Shown here one piece after another: positions 1-9,340 of a DNA stretch of 39,052 bases. Origin of the DNA: an uncultured Gammaproteobacteria bacterium. Its GTDB lineage: Bacteria; Pseudomonadota; Gammaproteobacteria; Magnimaribacterales; D2472. The DNA lies in NCBI GenBank assembly GCA_913050015.1, contig CAJXAZ010000004.1:1-39052 (forward strand), written 5' to 3'. The first letter of the stretch is position 1. Each line of letters begins with the position of its first letter. A program made the position numbers and the translations under genes. The notes beneath the pieces are model-generated. The model did no database searches, was not told where the DNA came from, and worked only from the letters and a program-made list of their open reading frames with translations.

Positions 1-1
1 T

Positions 2-55
2 ATTAATAATAAAAGACCATCTGACGATGACTGGACTAACAGAATAGGACTTTAA
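2..55 (+). CDS. Possible 3' end of an unidentified gene (partial; ...INNKRPSDDDWTNRIGL*)
   Basis: Open frame from the window edge to TAA at 53-55, convergent with tatC; too short to identify. Confidence 0.3.
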   Translation: MNNKRPSDDDWTNRIGL

Positions 56-69
56 AATCTAACGCAGAA

Positions 70-771
70 TTATTTATTTTTCGAAAACAATAAACCAAGC
101 TCAAATAATATCCACATTGGTATGGCTAGAAATAGCTGTGAAAAAATATCCGGTGGAGTGAGTAGCATGCCGATTACAAAGAACAAAATAATAAGATAAG
201 GCCTAGCCTTAACTAAAGATTCTTTTTTTGCAATCCCAGTTCTAATAAGCAAAAAAGTAGCCACTGGTATTTCAAATGCTATCCCGAATGCAAAGATAAG
301 CTTAATCACAAAGCTCAAATACTGATTAATATCTGTCATTACTTGAATAGATTCTGGCGCAACTCCAATAAAAAATTTAAAGATTATTGGTAGTACCACT
401 AGGTAGGCAAAAGCCACCCCTGCTGAAAATAAAAGAATTGTTGAAATCATCAATGGAGCTACAAATGATTTTTCATTTTTATAAAGCCCAGGGGACATGA
501 ACATCCATATTTCATAAAACAGATAAGGCATAGTTATTAGCAGCGCAGAAAAGAGAACTAACTTTAATGGCGCCATTAAAGGTGAGGTTACTTGAGTGGC
601 AATCATAGAGCTACCCGCTGGCAGGATATCTAGTAGAGGTGACGCTACAAAAGCATATATTTGGGATGCAAAAGGTATTCCAATAACTGACAGGATCCCT
701 AAGCAAATTAGCACTCTGATGAGTCTAGTACGAAGTTCTAGAAGATGACTTGAGATAGATTCTTTATTCAT
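70..771 (-). CDS. tatC: Twin-arginine translocase subunit TatC
   Basis: Multi-TM protein with TatC-like N-terminus (SSHLLELRTRLIRVL) and SPGLYKNEK motif; next to tatB and tatA. Confidence 0.96.
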   Translation of the reverse strand: MNKESISSHLLELRTRLIRVLICLGILSVIGIPFASQIYAFVASPLLDILPAGSSMIATQVTSPLMAPLKLVLFSALLITMPYLFYEIWMFMSPGLYKNEKSFVAPLMISTILLFSAGVAFAYLVVLPIIFKFFIGVAPESIQVMTDINQYLSFVIKLIFAFGIAFEIPVATFLLIRTGIAKKESLVKARPYLIILFFVIGMLLTPPDIFSQLFLAIPMWILFELGLLFSKNK

Positions 772-1012
772 CTTTATTAGATTTTCCAGAAAGATCTAAC
801 TCTTCCATTCTCATTTCATTAAATACGTCTTTCTTAATTTCATCAGTACCAATTTCTATTTCAATATCTTTTTGAAAATTAGAAATTTGTTTTTGAATTT
901 TTTTATAAAACTTCAGCCAAGTTTTTATAAGCTCAGGAAGTCTAGTCGGACCAACAATAATGAGTCCTAAGATAAGGATAACCGCAATTTCTAGAAAGCC
1001 TATTTGAAACAA
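764..1012 (-). CDS. tatB: Twin-arginine translocase subunit TatB (TTG start)
   Basis: N-terminal TM then GPTRLPEL motif and amphipathic helix; overlaps tatC by 8 nt. Confidence 0.92.
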   Translation of the reverse strand: MFQIGFLEIAVILILGLIIVGPTRLPELIKTWLKFYKKIQKQISNFQKDIEIEIGTDEIKKDVFNEMRMEELDLSGKSNKDE

Positions 1013-1015
1013 TTG

Positions 1016-1180
1016 TTATTCGTCTTTTTCTTTTTCTTCGTCTTTTACAGCTTTTTTAAAACCTTTAAGACTTGCTCCAAGATCAGAGCCTAAAGATTTT
1101 AATTTACCGCTTCCAAAAATCAAAAGAACGACGACTAAAATTATTAGTAGCTGCCATAAACTTATTCCACCAAAGCCCAT
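1016..1180 (-). CDS. tatA: Twin-arginine translocase subunit TatA, 54 aa (absent from ORF track)
   Basis: Manual translation: [54 protein letters not shown]; TatA FG..KL hinge; in tatABC order. Confidence 0.93.
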   Translation of the reverse strand: MGFGGISLWQLLIILVVVLLIFGSGKLKSLGSDLGASLKGFKKAVKDEEKEKDE

Positions 1181-1189
1181 ATGAATCTC

Positions 1190-2671
1190 CTATGAGAGTA
1201 TTACAAATATACCCCATGCCATAATTATACCAACTCCGAAGAACCATATGATGTATTTTTGCTTTTGTAACTGCAGTTCCATTTTATGAAGCTTATCGTC
1301 ATTAGATTTTCTATTATGTGAATAGCCTCTAAGCTCATCAAGGGCTTCATATATAAAGCCAGGCATCTCCGATGCTTTAAGCAGTAGATCTTCTTTATTA
1401 TCAACAATAAAATCCTTAAGTTTGAGCGGGCTAAATTGCTCTTTAAGCCAATTATCAAGATAAGGTTCTGCTATTCCCCAGAAGTCTAATTCAGGATATA
1501 TCTGTCTCCCCATGCCCTCAATATGAATTAATGTCTTTTGAAGAAGCACCAAGGATGGTTGAAGAGATAGACCATAAGGTCTAGTACTTTGGAAAAGGTA
1601 TAAGAGCAACTTGCCAAATTCAATTTCAGATAATGGCTTCTCAAAAATAGGTTCACAACAAGCTCTTAAGGTATTTTCAAGCTCATTAATATTTGTATCA
1701 GTATTGACCCATCCTGAGCCAATAAATAACTGAGCTAAAGATTTATATTTTTGCTTTAGAACTGCCTGTAGCATTCTTGCAAGCATGTATCTTTCATCAT
1801 TCGACAAGGAACCTGTAATTGCGCAATCAATTGCTATATAGCCTGGAGTTTCTGGATGTTTCTTGGATACAAAAATATTTCCAGGATGCATATCGGCATG
1901 AAAGAAATTATCTCTAAAGACTTGATTAAGAAAAATCATTACTCCATTTTCAGCAAGCCTTTGTTTATTTATTCCATATTTTTCTATTTGCTCAATATCC
2001 GTACAAGGTATCCCATCAATTCTTTCAAGAACCATGACTTTGTTGGTAGTCATATCCCAAAAGACTTCTGGTATATAAAGCTCTTCTGAATTAGCAAAGT
2101 TCTTTCTAGTAAGGTTTGTATTAGCTGCCTCAAGCTTTAAATCTAATTCTCTAAGAATAGTGGTCTCATAATCTCTTACAACCTCAAGTGGTCTTAATCT
2201 GTGGCTTTCTGAATAAACATAAGTACAAAATTTTGCAGCTGCTCTGAGAAGCCTAAGGTTCTTCTTAACTTCTTTTTCAATATTAGGCCTCAAAACCTTG
2301 ATAACAATTTCTTTACCATTTTTCAATTTTGCAGAATGAACTTGAGCAAGAGAAGCTGCGGCAAGGGGCTTATCATCAAAGTCATCAAAGAGATTTTCTA
2401 TAGAATCGCCAAGCTCTTTTTCAATAATCGCTCTTAAAGTGGCAACTGGAAATGGCTTGCAGCTATCTGTAAGCCCTTGTAAATTTTTAGCTGTTTCTAT
2501 ATCTAGGATATCTGTTCGAGTAGATAGTAGCTGACCAAATTTTATAAAAATAGGACCTAGAGATTCAAGGAATTTAGCTAGTTTTTTGCCATCAGGGTTT
2601 TTAAAAATGCCAAACTTCATTCCTAAGAAAGACATCTTGAGACCTTGATAAATAAGAACAATTATATTCAT
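1190..2671 (-). CDS. ubiB: UbiB, ABC1/ADCK-family ubiquinone biosynthesis kinase-like protein
   Basis: KFGQLLSTR motif, AAASLAQVHSAKL, FFHADMHPGNIF, C-terminal TM; ubiE-ubiJ-ubiB order. Confidence 0.96.
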   Translation of the reverse strand: MNIIVLIYQGLKMSFLGMKFGIFKNPDGKKLAKFLESLGPIFIKFGQLLSTRTDILDIETAKNLQGLTDSCKPFPVATLRAIIEKELGDSIENLFDDFDDKPLAAASLAQVHSAKLKNGKEIVIKVLRPNIEKEVKKNLRLLRAAAKFCTYVYSESHRLRPLEVVRDYETTILRELDLKLEAANTNLTRKNFANSEELYIPEVFWDMTTNKVMVLERIDGIPCTDIEQIEKYGINKQRLAENGVMIFLNQVFRDNFFHADMHPGNIFVSKKHPETPGYIAIDCAITGSLSNDERYMLARMLQAVLKQKYKSLAQLFIGSGWVNTDTNINELENTLRACCEPIFEKPLSEIEFGKLLLYLFQSTRPYGLSLQPSLVLLQKTLIHIEGMGRQIYPELDFWGIAEPYLDNWLKEQFSPLKLKDFIVDNKEDLLLKASEMPGFIYEALDELRGYSHNRKSNDDKLHKMELQLQKQKYIIWFFGVGIIMAWGIFVILS

Positions 2672-3180
2672 AAGTTATTTGTAGCCTCTAATCTATCAAC
2701 TCTTATCCCTAGGGTTCTTAATCTAGCCTGCAGCACATTGCCTTGGTCGGTATTAACGCTTTTTCTTGTAAATAACCTTTCTTTTACTAGGTGAGCTGAA
2801 ACAGCAGGAATATTTCCAAAATATTTATCAATTAGAAATATAAAATCTATATCAGCTTTTATCAAGATACTCATCATCACCGTGGCTAATTCAACATCTC
2901 CTGAAATCATGCTCTTTTTTATTTTCTTTGTAAAAATAAGTTGAAGAATTTCTGTGACGTTGGTGTGTATTTCAAAATTTGGAGAAGCAACTTCTTTAAA
3001 AGAAATTCTTTTATGATCTTCTTCAAGTTGAACATGAATTTTTTTATGACCTTTTAATGCTAGAACAAAATTAATGGGGTAAATGCTATAAAGCGAACTT
3101 CTTGAATTAGGAGAAGCTTCTTCTATATCATTTAAAAGATTAGATAAAATTTGACTAAGACTATTTTCCATATGCAACAT
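2668..3180 (-). CDS. ubiJ: UbiJ, SCP2-domain ubiquinone biosynthesis accessory factor
   Basis: SCP2-like fold pattern (SGDVELATVMMSIL), C-terminal coiled coil, located between ubiE and ubiB. Confidence 0.85.
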   Translation of the reverse strand: MLHMENSLSQILSNLLNDIEEASPNSRSSLYSIYPINFVLALKGHKKIHVQLEEDHKRISFKEVASPNFEIHTNVTEILQLIFTKKIKKSMISGDVELATVMMSILIKADIDFIFLIDKYFGNIPAVSAHLVKERLFTRKSVNTDQGNVLQARLRTLGIRVDRLEATNNL

Positions 3181-3901
3181 GAATAGCTACGATGCCATTA
3201 AGTAAATTATAAAACTTACACTTTTTAAATCCTGCCTCAACAACCATTTCTTGAAGAGCCTCTTGTCCGGGATGCATTCTGATTGACTCTGCTAGATATT
3301 TATAACTTTCTGAGTCATTGGCAAGCATCGCTCCAAGCTTTGGCAATATATTAAATGAGTACCAGTCGTAAACTTTTGAAAATAATGGGTTGATAGGTTT
3401 AGAAAATTCTAAGATAAGCAATCTACCATCTTCCTTAAGACATCTTCTCATTTCCTTAAGACCTTTTTCTTTATCAGTGAAATTTCTCAAACCAAAACCA
3501 ATAGTAATTAAATCAAAGGTGTTATCCGCAAAAGGAATTGTTTCCCCGCTTAACTGACAAAAATGCGTATTAGATGAAAAGCTCTCATTTATGGCTCTAT
3601 TTCTTCCCTCAGCCAACATATCCATATTAATATCTGACATATAGATTTCTGTACTGGGATATTCTTTAGCTATTAGTTTAGCTATATCGCCTGTACCACT
3701 GGCAATATCAAGAACAGTGTCATGATCAGAAACCCCAGCAAGCTCAACAAGAATTTTTTTCCATAATCGGTGCATTCCCATCGACATTGCATCATTCATA
3801 ACATCATAGCTTCCAGCTACCGAAGTAAAAACCTCCCCAACATGAGCACTTTTATCTTTTGCGTCTACTTCTGTGAAGCCAAAATGAGTTTTTTTATTCA
3901 T
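3161..3901 (-). CDS. ubiE: UbiE, ubiquinone/menaquinone C-methyltransferase
   Basis: SAM motif DTVLDIASGTGDIA, YDVMNDAMSMGMHRLWK, FGLRNFTD. Confidence 0.97.
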   Translation of the reverse strand: MNKKTHFGFTEVDAKDKSAHVGEVFTSVAGSYDVMNDAMSMGMHRLWKKILVELAGVSDHDTVLDIASGTGDIAKLIAKEYPSTEIYMSDINMDMLAEGRNRAINESFSSNTHFCQLSGETIPFADNTFDLITIGFGLRNFTDKEKGLKEMRRCLKEDGRLLILEFSKPINPLFSKVYDWYSFNILPKLGAMLANDSESYKYLAESIRMHPGQEALQEMVVEAGFKKCKFYNLLNGIVAIHVAYGK

Positions 3902-4781
3902 CTTCCTCTCTATCTCTAAATTTAATAAAATTATTGTATCTGCTTTGGTTTATTTCTCCATTAATTAGTTTTTCTGTCACATGACATCCGTCATTATTAA
4001 TATGATTGCAGTCGTTAAATTTGCAATGCCTTGAAAATTCATAAATTTCCGAGAAACCTTTGATAATATCTTTATCATCCCATCCAGTTATATAGAGATC
4101 TCGAACACCTGGAGAATCAATAATTTTTGTGTCGTTATCAATTTCATAAAGCGTAGAGATGGAAGTGGTATGAACACCTTGATTATTAGAAAGAACATTT
4201 GTTTTAATATCTTTCCCAGTCAAGGATGTCGTTAGGGTTGATTTTCCAGCCCCAGAGTTACCTACAAAAACCACACATTTACCTTTTAAATAATCAGAGA
4301 CCTGACCAAGGTTTTGATTACTTTTTGCTGAAATATCAATGAAATCAATTTTAAGATTTTTATAGATTTCTAGCTTAGTTAGATATTCTTCATTTTGAAC
4401 TAGGTCAATTTTATTATTAATAATGAATGGAGTTATATTAGATAAGTTAGCAGTTAAAACCCACTTATCAATAAAATCAGTACTTGTCTTGGGCTCGGGT
4501 GTAACAAGAATACCTACATGAGTTACATTGGCAGCAACAACCTTAGATTTTAAGACCTCTTTTTTTTCTAAAATAGAAAATCTTGGCTCTCTTGAGAGAA
4601 TTAATCCTTTTATTTTTTTGCTATCTTGGATTATTTCAATATTAACAATATCTCCAACTACTACATCTTTTATGGCAATACAGCTTATGTCTGCATCTTT
4701 GGTTCGCACCAAGCAGCTATTAGAGTAGAATTCTATTACCAACCCAGTTTGAACTTTTTCCATATAAAGCACAAAATACAC
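3894..4781 (-). CDS. rsgA: RsgA, circularly permuted ribosome small-subunit GTPase (start may be the internal Met 6 codons in)
   Basis: NKIDL (G4) precedes GNSGAGKST (G1) and DSPGVRD (G3); C-terminal Cys/His zinc motif; divergent from orn. Confidence 0.95.
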   Translation of the reverse strand: MYFVLYMEKVQTGLVIEFYSNSCLVRTKDADISCIAIKDVVVGDIVNIEIIQDSKKIKGLILSREPRFSILEKKEVLKSKVVAANVTHVGILVTPEPKTSTDFIDKWVLTANLSNITPFIINNKIDLVQNEEYLTKLEIYKNLKIDFIDISAKSNQNLGQVSDYLKGKCVVFVGNSGAGKSTLTTSLTGKDIKTNVLSNNQGVHTTSISTLYEIDNDTKIIDSPGVRDLYITGWDDKDIIKGFSEIYEFSRHCKFNDCNHINNDGCHVTEKLINGEINQSRYNNFIKFRDREEDE

Positions 4782-4804
4782 TAAAGGAAGGAATATAAAA
4801 AGTT

Positions 4805-5356
4805 ATGAAGAGCCAACAATCAAGAGAAAACTTAATTTGGATAGATCTAGAGATGACTGGATTAGATCCAGAAAAAGAAAGAATCATAGAAATAGCCACT
4901 TTAATAACCGACTCTCAACTAAATATTTTAGCTGAAGGTCCAAACATTATTGTCAGCCAACCGAAATCCCTGCTTGAGGGAATGGATGACTGGAATCAAA
5001 ATCAGCATGGATCTTCTGGCTTGATTGACTCTGTAAAGAAAAGTGCAGTAACAGAGCAAATGGCAGAAATTGAAACCCTTGAATTTATTTCTAAATATGT
5101 AGGGCAAAATCAATCACCTATGTGTGGCAACACTGTTTCGCATGACAGACGTTTCTTAATTAAGTACATGCCCCGATTAGAATCTTATTTTAATTACAGA
5201 CATATTGATGTCTCTTCGTTTAAAGAGGTTGCGGTTAGGTGGATGAATGAAGCTCAGGTTTACGAGAAACATGGTTCACATAGAGCTATGGGAGATATTA
5301 AGGATTCAGTGGGCGAGCTTAAGTTCTATAAAAATTTATTCTTGCCAGAAGGGTAG
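4805..5356 (+). CDS. orn: Oligoribonuclease
   Basis: DEDDh exonuclease: WIDLEMTGLDPEKERIIEIA, GNTVSHDRRFL, HRAMGDIKDS. Confidence 0.97.
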   Translation: MKSQQSRENLIWIDLEMTGLDPEKERIIEIATLITDSQLNILAEGPNIIVSQPKSLLEGMDDWNQNQHGSSGLIDSVKKSAVTEQMAEIETLEFISKYVGQNQSPMCGNTVSHDRRFLIKYMPRLESYFNYRHIDVSSFKEVAVRWMNEAQVYEKHGSHRAMGDIKDSVGELKFYKNLFLPEG

Positions 5357-5683
5357 CTAATCAGAGCTATTAATAGGGTGAATATTTAGAGGAATTGGGC
5401 TAATTTTATTTTTATTTTCCTTAATCTTTGCCTCACCAGATTCCTGAACCTCATCTATCCTTATTATTGAATTAATCGGTATATAGCTTCTCTCAACTTT
5501 TGCGAATTCATTCTTAAGTTTTTCAGCAGCAGGATCAACAACTAGCTGTTTATCCTTGTTAAATATATAATCCTCAACTTCAATAAAACCGTACATTTCA
5601 CTTTGATATATCTGATTAGCAAAAACCTCATAGATTTCGCCAAGCTGCATAAAAATTATCTTGTAAACACTCTTTATTTTCAT
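5357..5683 (-). CDS. DUF1820 family protein
   Basis: VYKIIFMQLGEIYEVFANQIYQSEMYGFIEVEDY...RSYIPINSIIRIDEV matches the DUF1820 pattern; adjacent to miaB. Confidence 0.8.
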   Translation of the reverse strand: MKIKSVYKIIFMQLGEIYEVFANQIYQSEMYGFIEVEDYIFNKDKQLVVDPAAEKLKNEFAKVERSYIPINSIIRIDEVQESGEAKIKENKNKISPIPLNIHPINSSD

Positions 5684-5696
5684 AATACTTAATTAT

Positions 5697-7037
5697 ATGG
5701 GAACAAAACTTTATATTAAAACTTACGGATGTCAAATGAATGAATATGACTCCGAAAAGACAGTAGATATCCTTAAAGAGAAGAGAGGGGTTGAGGTTAC
5801 AACCAATATAGAAGAAGCAGATATCATCTTATTAAATACATGCTCCATAAGAGACAAAGCAGAAGCAAAGGTATTTTCTGAACTAGGCAGATTAAATAAA
5901 CTTAAAGAAAAAAATCCTAATCTAAAAATTGGAGTCGGGGGCTGTGTCGCAACTCAAGAAGGACTTAATATTAAAAAAAGAGCTCCTTATGTAGACCTAA
6001 TATACGGACCACAGACTCTTCATAGAGTGTCAGATCTTTTAGATATTGACCAAAGCAAAGGTATTAAGGCAATAGACATTACTTTTCCAATAGAAGAAAA
6101 ATTTGATTCACTGCCCTCTCCAACCTCAGCAGGTCCTTCAAGTTTTGTTGCAATAATGGAAGGGTGTTCTAAATATTGTTCTTTCTGTGTTGTTCCTTAT
6201 ACCAGAGGCGATGAGGTGAGCAGAAAGCCTGAGCAAATCTTCGATGAAGTTGCTAGGCTTGCAGAGCAAGGCGTTTCAGAAATTACATTTATTGGTCAGA
6301 ATGTTAACTCATACAAAATGCCCTATAAGAACAGAATTCTCAGACTTTCAGATCTAATAGAAATCATTAGCCATATAGATGGAGTAGAAAGAATAAGGTT
6401 TACAACATCTCACCCCCTCGACATGACTGATGATCTTATTGACGTATATCAATACGTACCTCAACTTGTAAGTCAGCTCCACCTCCCCGTTCAATCTGGA
6501 TCTAATAAAATTTTAGAAAAGATGAAAAGAAATTATACGGTTGATATTTTTACAGATGCGCTGGAGAGGATTAGATCTCATAGACCAGATCTAAGAGTAT
6601 CCTCTGATTTCATAGTTGGGTTTCCAGGCGAGACAGAAAAAGATTTTAACGACACTATGGATTTAGTGAATCAAATAAAATTTGATTCCTCTTACAGTTT
6701 TATTTATTCAAAAAGGCCAGGCACCCCTGCTTCAAAATTAGAAGACAATACCCCAATGTCTGAAAAAAAAGAAAGGCTGGATGTTCTCCAAGCACAACTA
6801 AATAAACATCACAAAGAGCATAGTATGAGCATGATAGGCTCAATACAAAGATGTTTAGTTACCGGCTTATCAAAGAAAAGTGCAAATCAGCTTCAAGCAA
6901 GAACAGAATGCAATAGAGTTGTTAATTTTGACTTCCAAAATATTGGTTTTATAGGTAAATTAGTAGATATAAGTATTGATGAGACTTTTTCTTATTCATT
7001 GCTAGGCACATTGCATAACTCAACAGGACAAAATTAA
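5697..7037 (+). CDS. miaB: tRNA-2-methylthio-N6-dimethylallyladenosine synthase MiaB
   Basis: IKTYGCQMNEYDS, radical SAM CSKYCSFC, TRAM-like C-terminus. Confidence 0.97.
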   Translation: MGTKLYIKTYGCQMNEYDSEKTVDILKEKRGVEVTTNIEEADIILLNTCSIRDKAEAKVFSELGRLNKLKEKNPNLKIGVGGCVATQEGLNIKKRAPYVDLIYGPQTLHRVSDLLDIDQSKGIKAIDITFPIEEKFDSLPSPTSAGPSSFVAIMEGCSKYCSFCVVPYTRGDEVSRKPEQIFDEVARLAEQGVSEITFIGQNVNSYKMPYKNRILRLSDLIEIISHIDGVERIRFTTSHPLDMTDDLIDVYQYVPQLVSQLHLPVQSGSNKILEKMKRNYTVDIFTDALERIRSHRPDLRVSSDFIVGFPGETEKDFNDTMDLVNQIKFDSSYSFIYSKRPGTPASKLEDNTPMSEKKERLDVLQAQLNKHHKEHSMSMIGSIQRCLVTGLSKKSANQLQARTECNRVVNFDFQNIGFIGKLVDISIDETFSYSLLGTLHNSTGQN

Positions 7038-7043
7038 CTTTTA

Positions 7044-8033
7044 ATGCAAGAAATACAAACCGCTCTTAAGAACATTTCCTTAAAACCATCAAGCGCAGAC
7101 AGAATAGCAATTTTTGTTGGTGAGCTTAATGGAAATCTAAAACTCATTGAAAAAACATTTTCAGTAAAAGTTTTTCACAAAGGCAGCCAAATTAATATTA
7201 CCGGTAGTGATCAAAATATTAAGCATGCCTCTGATGCTATTCTGGATTTATATAACCTAACAAAGAAGAACATTGAGCTTACTAAAGAAGCGGTTCATTT
7301 AACTATCCAGTCTCATTTAAACCTAAGTCTTGCCAGACATAGCAAAGAAGATATCCAAAAGACTGAAATCAAGATACAGACACCAAAAAAAATTATTAGG
7401 GCAAGAGGCAAAAATCAACAAGACTACATGAGAAGAATTTCAAAATATGAACTAAATTTTGGAATTGGCCCGGCTGGAACTGGCAAGACATATATAGCAG
7501 TAGCTGCCGCAGTAGATGCATTATTAACTGATAAGGTTCAAAGAATAATTTTGATTAGGCCTGCTGTAGAGGCTGGAGAAAAGCTCGGGTTTCTTCCAGG
7601 AGACATGTCACAAAAAGTAGATCCATATTTAAGACCACTATATGACGCCCTATATGAAATGGTCGGAGCTGATAGAGTGAGTAAATTGATTGAAAAAGAA
7701 GCTATTGAAATTGCTCCCTTGGCCTATTTAAGAGGTAGAACTTTAAATAATTCATTTATCATTATGGATGAAAGTCAAAATACAACAGTTGATCAAATGA
7801 AAATGGTTCTAACTAGAATGGGCTTTGGCTCTTATGCTGTAATCAACGGAGATCTTACGCAAACAGATTTACCAAAGCATATAACCTCAGGATTAGATCA
7901 TGTCATGCAGGTCCTAGAAGAAACTAAAGGTATAGGCTTTACTGAATTTTCCTCCCAAGATGTTGTCAGACATCCTTTGGTAAGGAAAATTATTGATGCT
8001 TATCAGGCATTTGAAGAAAAAATAGCTAAGTGA
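7044..8033 (+). CDS. ybeZ: PhoH-like ATPase YbeZ
   Basis: Walker A GPAGTGKT, DESQNTT, N-terminal KH-like region; miaB-ybeZ-ybeY order. Confidence 0.95.
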   Translation: MQEIQTALKNISLKPSSADRIAIFVGELNGNLKLIEKTFSVKVFHKGSQINITGSDQNIKHASDAILDLYNLTKKNIELTKEAVHLTIQSHLNLSLARHSKEDIQKTEIKIQTPKKIIRARGKNQQDYMRRISKYELNFGIGPAGTGKTYIAVAAAVDALLTDKVQRIILIRPAVEAGEKLGFLPGDMSQKVDPYLRPLYDALYEMVGADRVSKLIEKEAIEIAPLAYLRGRTLNNSFIIMDESQNTTVDQMKMVLTRMGFGSYAVINGDLTQTDLPKHITSGLDHVMQVLEETKGIGFTEFSSQDVVRHPLVRKIIDAYQAFEEKIAK

Positions 8034-8482
8034 GTCTAGTAATATCTTTTCAGGAGGGCTTTTCAATAAATGAAAGTCTGTCAAAAAAACTTCAAGACAT
8101 AACCAAACTTATCTTTGCTGAAGAAAAAGAGGCAGAGGAAAGTTCAATAAACTTAAGAATTCTGGGCAATCCCGAAATACAAGAACTTAATAAACAGTTC
8201 AGAGATAAAGATAAAACAACCAATGTACTATCTTTTGTGAATGATGATATCTCAATAGAAAAGACAAACAATATTGGTGATATAGCTATTAGTTACGACT
8301 TTGTATTGCAAGAGGCTAAAGAAGAGCATAAAAATTTTGAGGACCACCTAATTCACATGTTAGCTCATGGTGTATATCATATATTAGGTTATGATCACGA
8401 AGATGATGCCATGGCGAACACAATGGAATCTAAAGAAATAAGCATATTAGAAAAGTTACATATTAAAAACCCATATAATTGA
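8030..8482 (+). CDS. ybeY: rRNA maturation endoribonuclease YbeY (GTG start, 4-nt overlap with ybeZ)
   Basis: HMLAHGVYHILGYDHEDD metal site. Confidence 0.95.
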   Translation: MSLVISFQEGFSINESLSKKLQDITKLIFAEEKEAEESSINLRILGNPEIQELNKQFRDKDKTTNVLSFVNDDISIEKTNNIGDIAISYDFVLQEAKEEHKNFEDHLIHMLAHGVYHILGYDHEDDAMANTMESKEISILEKLHIKNPYN

Positions 8483-8485
8483 GAA

Positions 8486-9340
8486 ATGAATAAAAAATCA
8501 GAAAACGAAGATAGTCACCCTCCATCGGGAATTTTAACCAGAGTAAAAAAATATTTTAGAAATCCCTTCTTTATAAAAACACAGTCTGTTTCAGAGATAA
8601 CAGATTTTTTAAAAGATGCAGTGGATCTAAACATTATCGACAAAGAAGCCGAATCAATAGCTAACAAGGCAATAAGGCTTGGTAAAACAACAATTAAAGA
8701 AATAATGGTACCTAAGGTAGATATGGTAACTATAAGCCTAGGAGAGCAAACTAGCGTGATCATAGAAAGGATTATTGAATCAGGCCATTCAAGGTATCCT
8801 GTTTTAGGTGATGAGAGAGATGAAGTTATGGGAATTCTTCTAGCGAAGGACATTCTTCCTAAAATAGTATCCGGTAATAATAATTTTAATGTACTTGAAA
8901 TGCTTAGAGAGCCAAATATCGTTCCAGAAACAAAAAAAGCAGATTCTTTACTTGAGGAATTTAAAAAGGATAGATCTCATTTAGCAGTTGTAATAGATGA
9001 ATATGGATCAATATCAGGTTTGGTTACAATTGAAGATATATTAGAAGAGCTAGTAGGCGAAATTGAAGATGAGCACGATGTTGATGAAGAGGAAATAGTA
9101 AGAATTTCTGATGGTATTTATTCTGCTGATGCCAAGGTAGAAATTGAAGAATTTATAGAATTCTTTGAATTAAAAATTGATCCAATGGGCATAGATGCTG
9201 AGACCCTTGGAGGGTTTATTATTAGCCAATTTGGCATACTCCCAAGTGTTGGAGATAAGCTTAAAGTTGAAAGCTTAAATATTGAAATCACTCACGCAGA
9301 TAAAAGAAAAATCGATAAGGTTTCAATAACAAAAACTTGA
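8486..9340 (+). CDS. corC: CorC/YbeX-type CBS-domain transporter-associated protein
   Basis: Paired CBS domains (IMVPKVDMVTI; VVIDEYGSISGLVTIEDILEELVGEIEDEHD), CorC_HlyC C-terminal domain. Confidence 0.94.
   Translation: MNKKSENEDSHPPSGILTRVKKYFRNPFFIKTQSVSEITDFLKDAVDLNIIDKEAESIANKAIRLGKTTIKEIMVPKVDMVTISLGEQTSVIIERIIESGHSRYPVLGDERDEVMGILLAKDILPKIVSGNNNFNVLEMLREPNIVPETKKADSLLEEFKKDRSHLAVVIDEYGSISGLVTIEDILEELVGEIEDEHDVDEEEIVRISDGIYSADAKVEIEEFIEFFELKIDPMGIDAETLGGFIISQFGILPSVGDKLKVESLNIEITHADKRKIDKVSITKT

Noticed and set aside
1225-1458. 77-aa minus-strand ORF inside ubiB
   Set aside because: Alternate frame fully inside a well-supported gene; no recognisable domain.
1856-2089. 77-aa plus-strand ORF antisense to ubiB
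   Set aside because: Antisense to conserved coding sequence; low-complexity hydrophobic composition typical of shadow ORFs.
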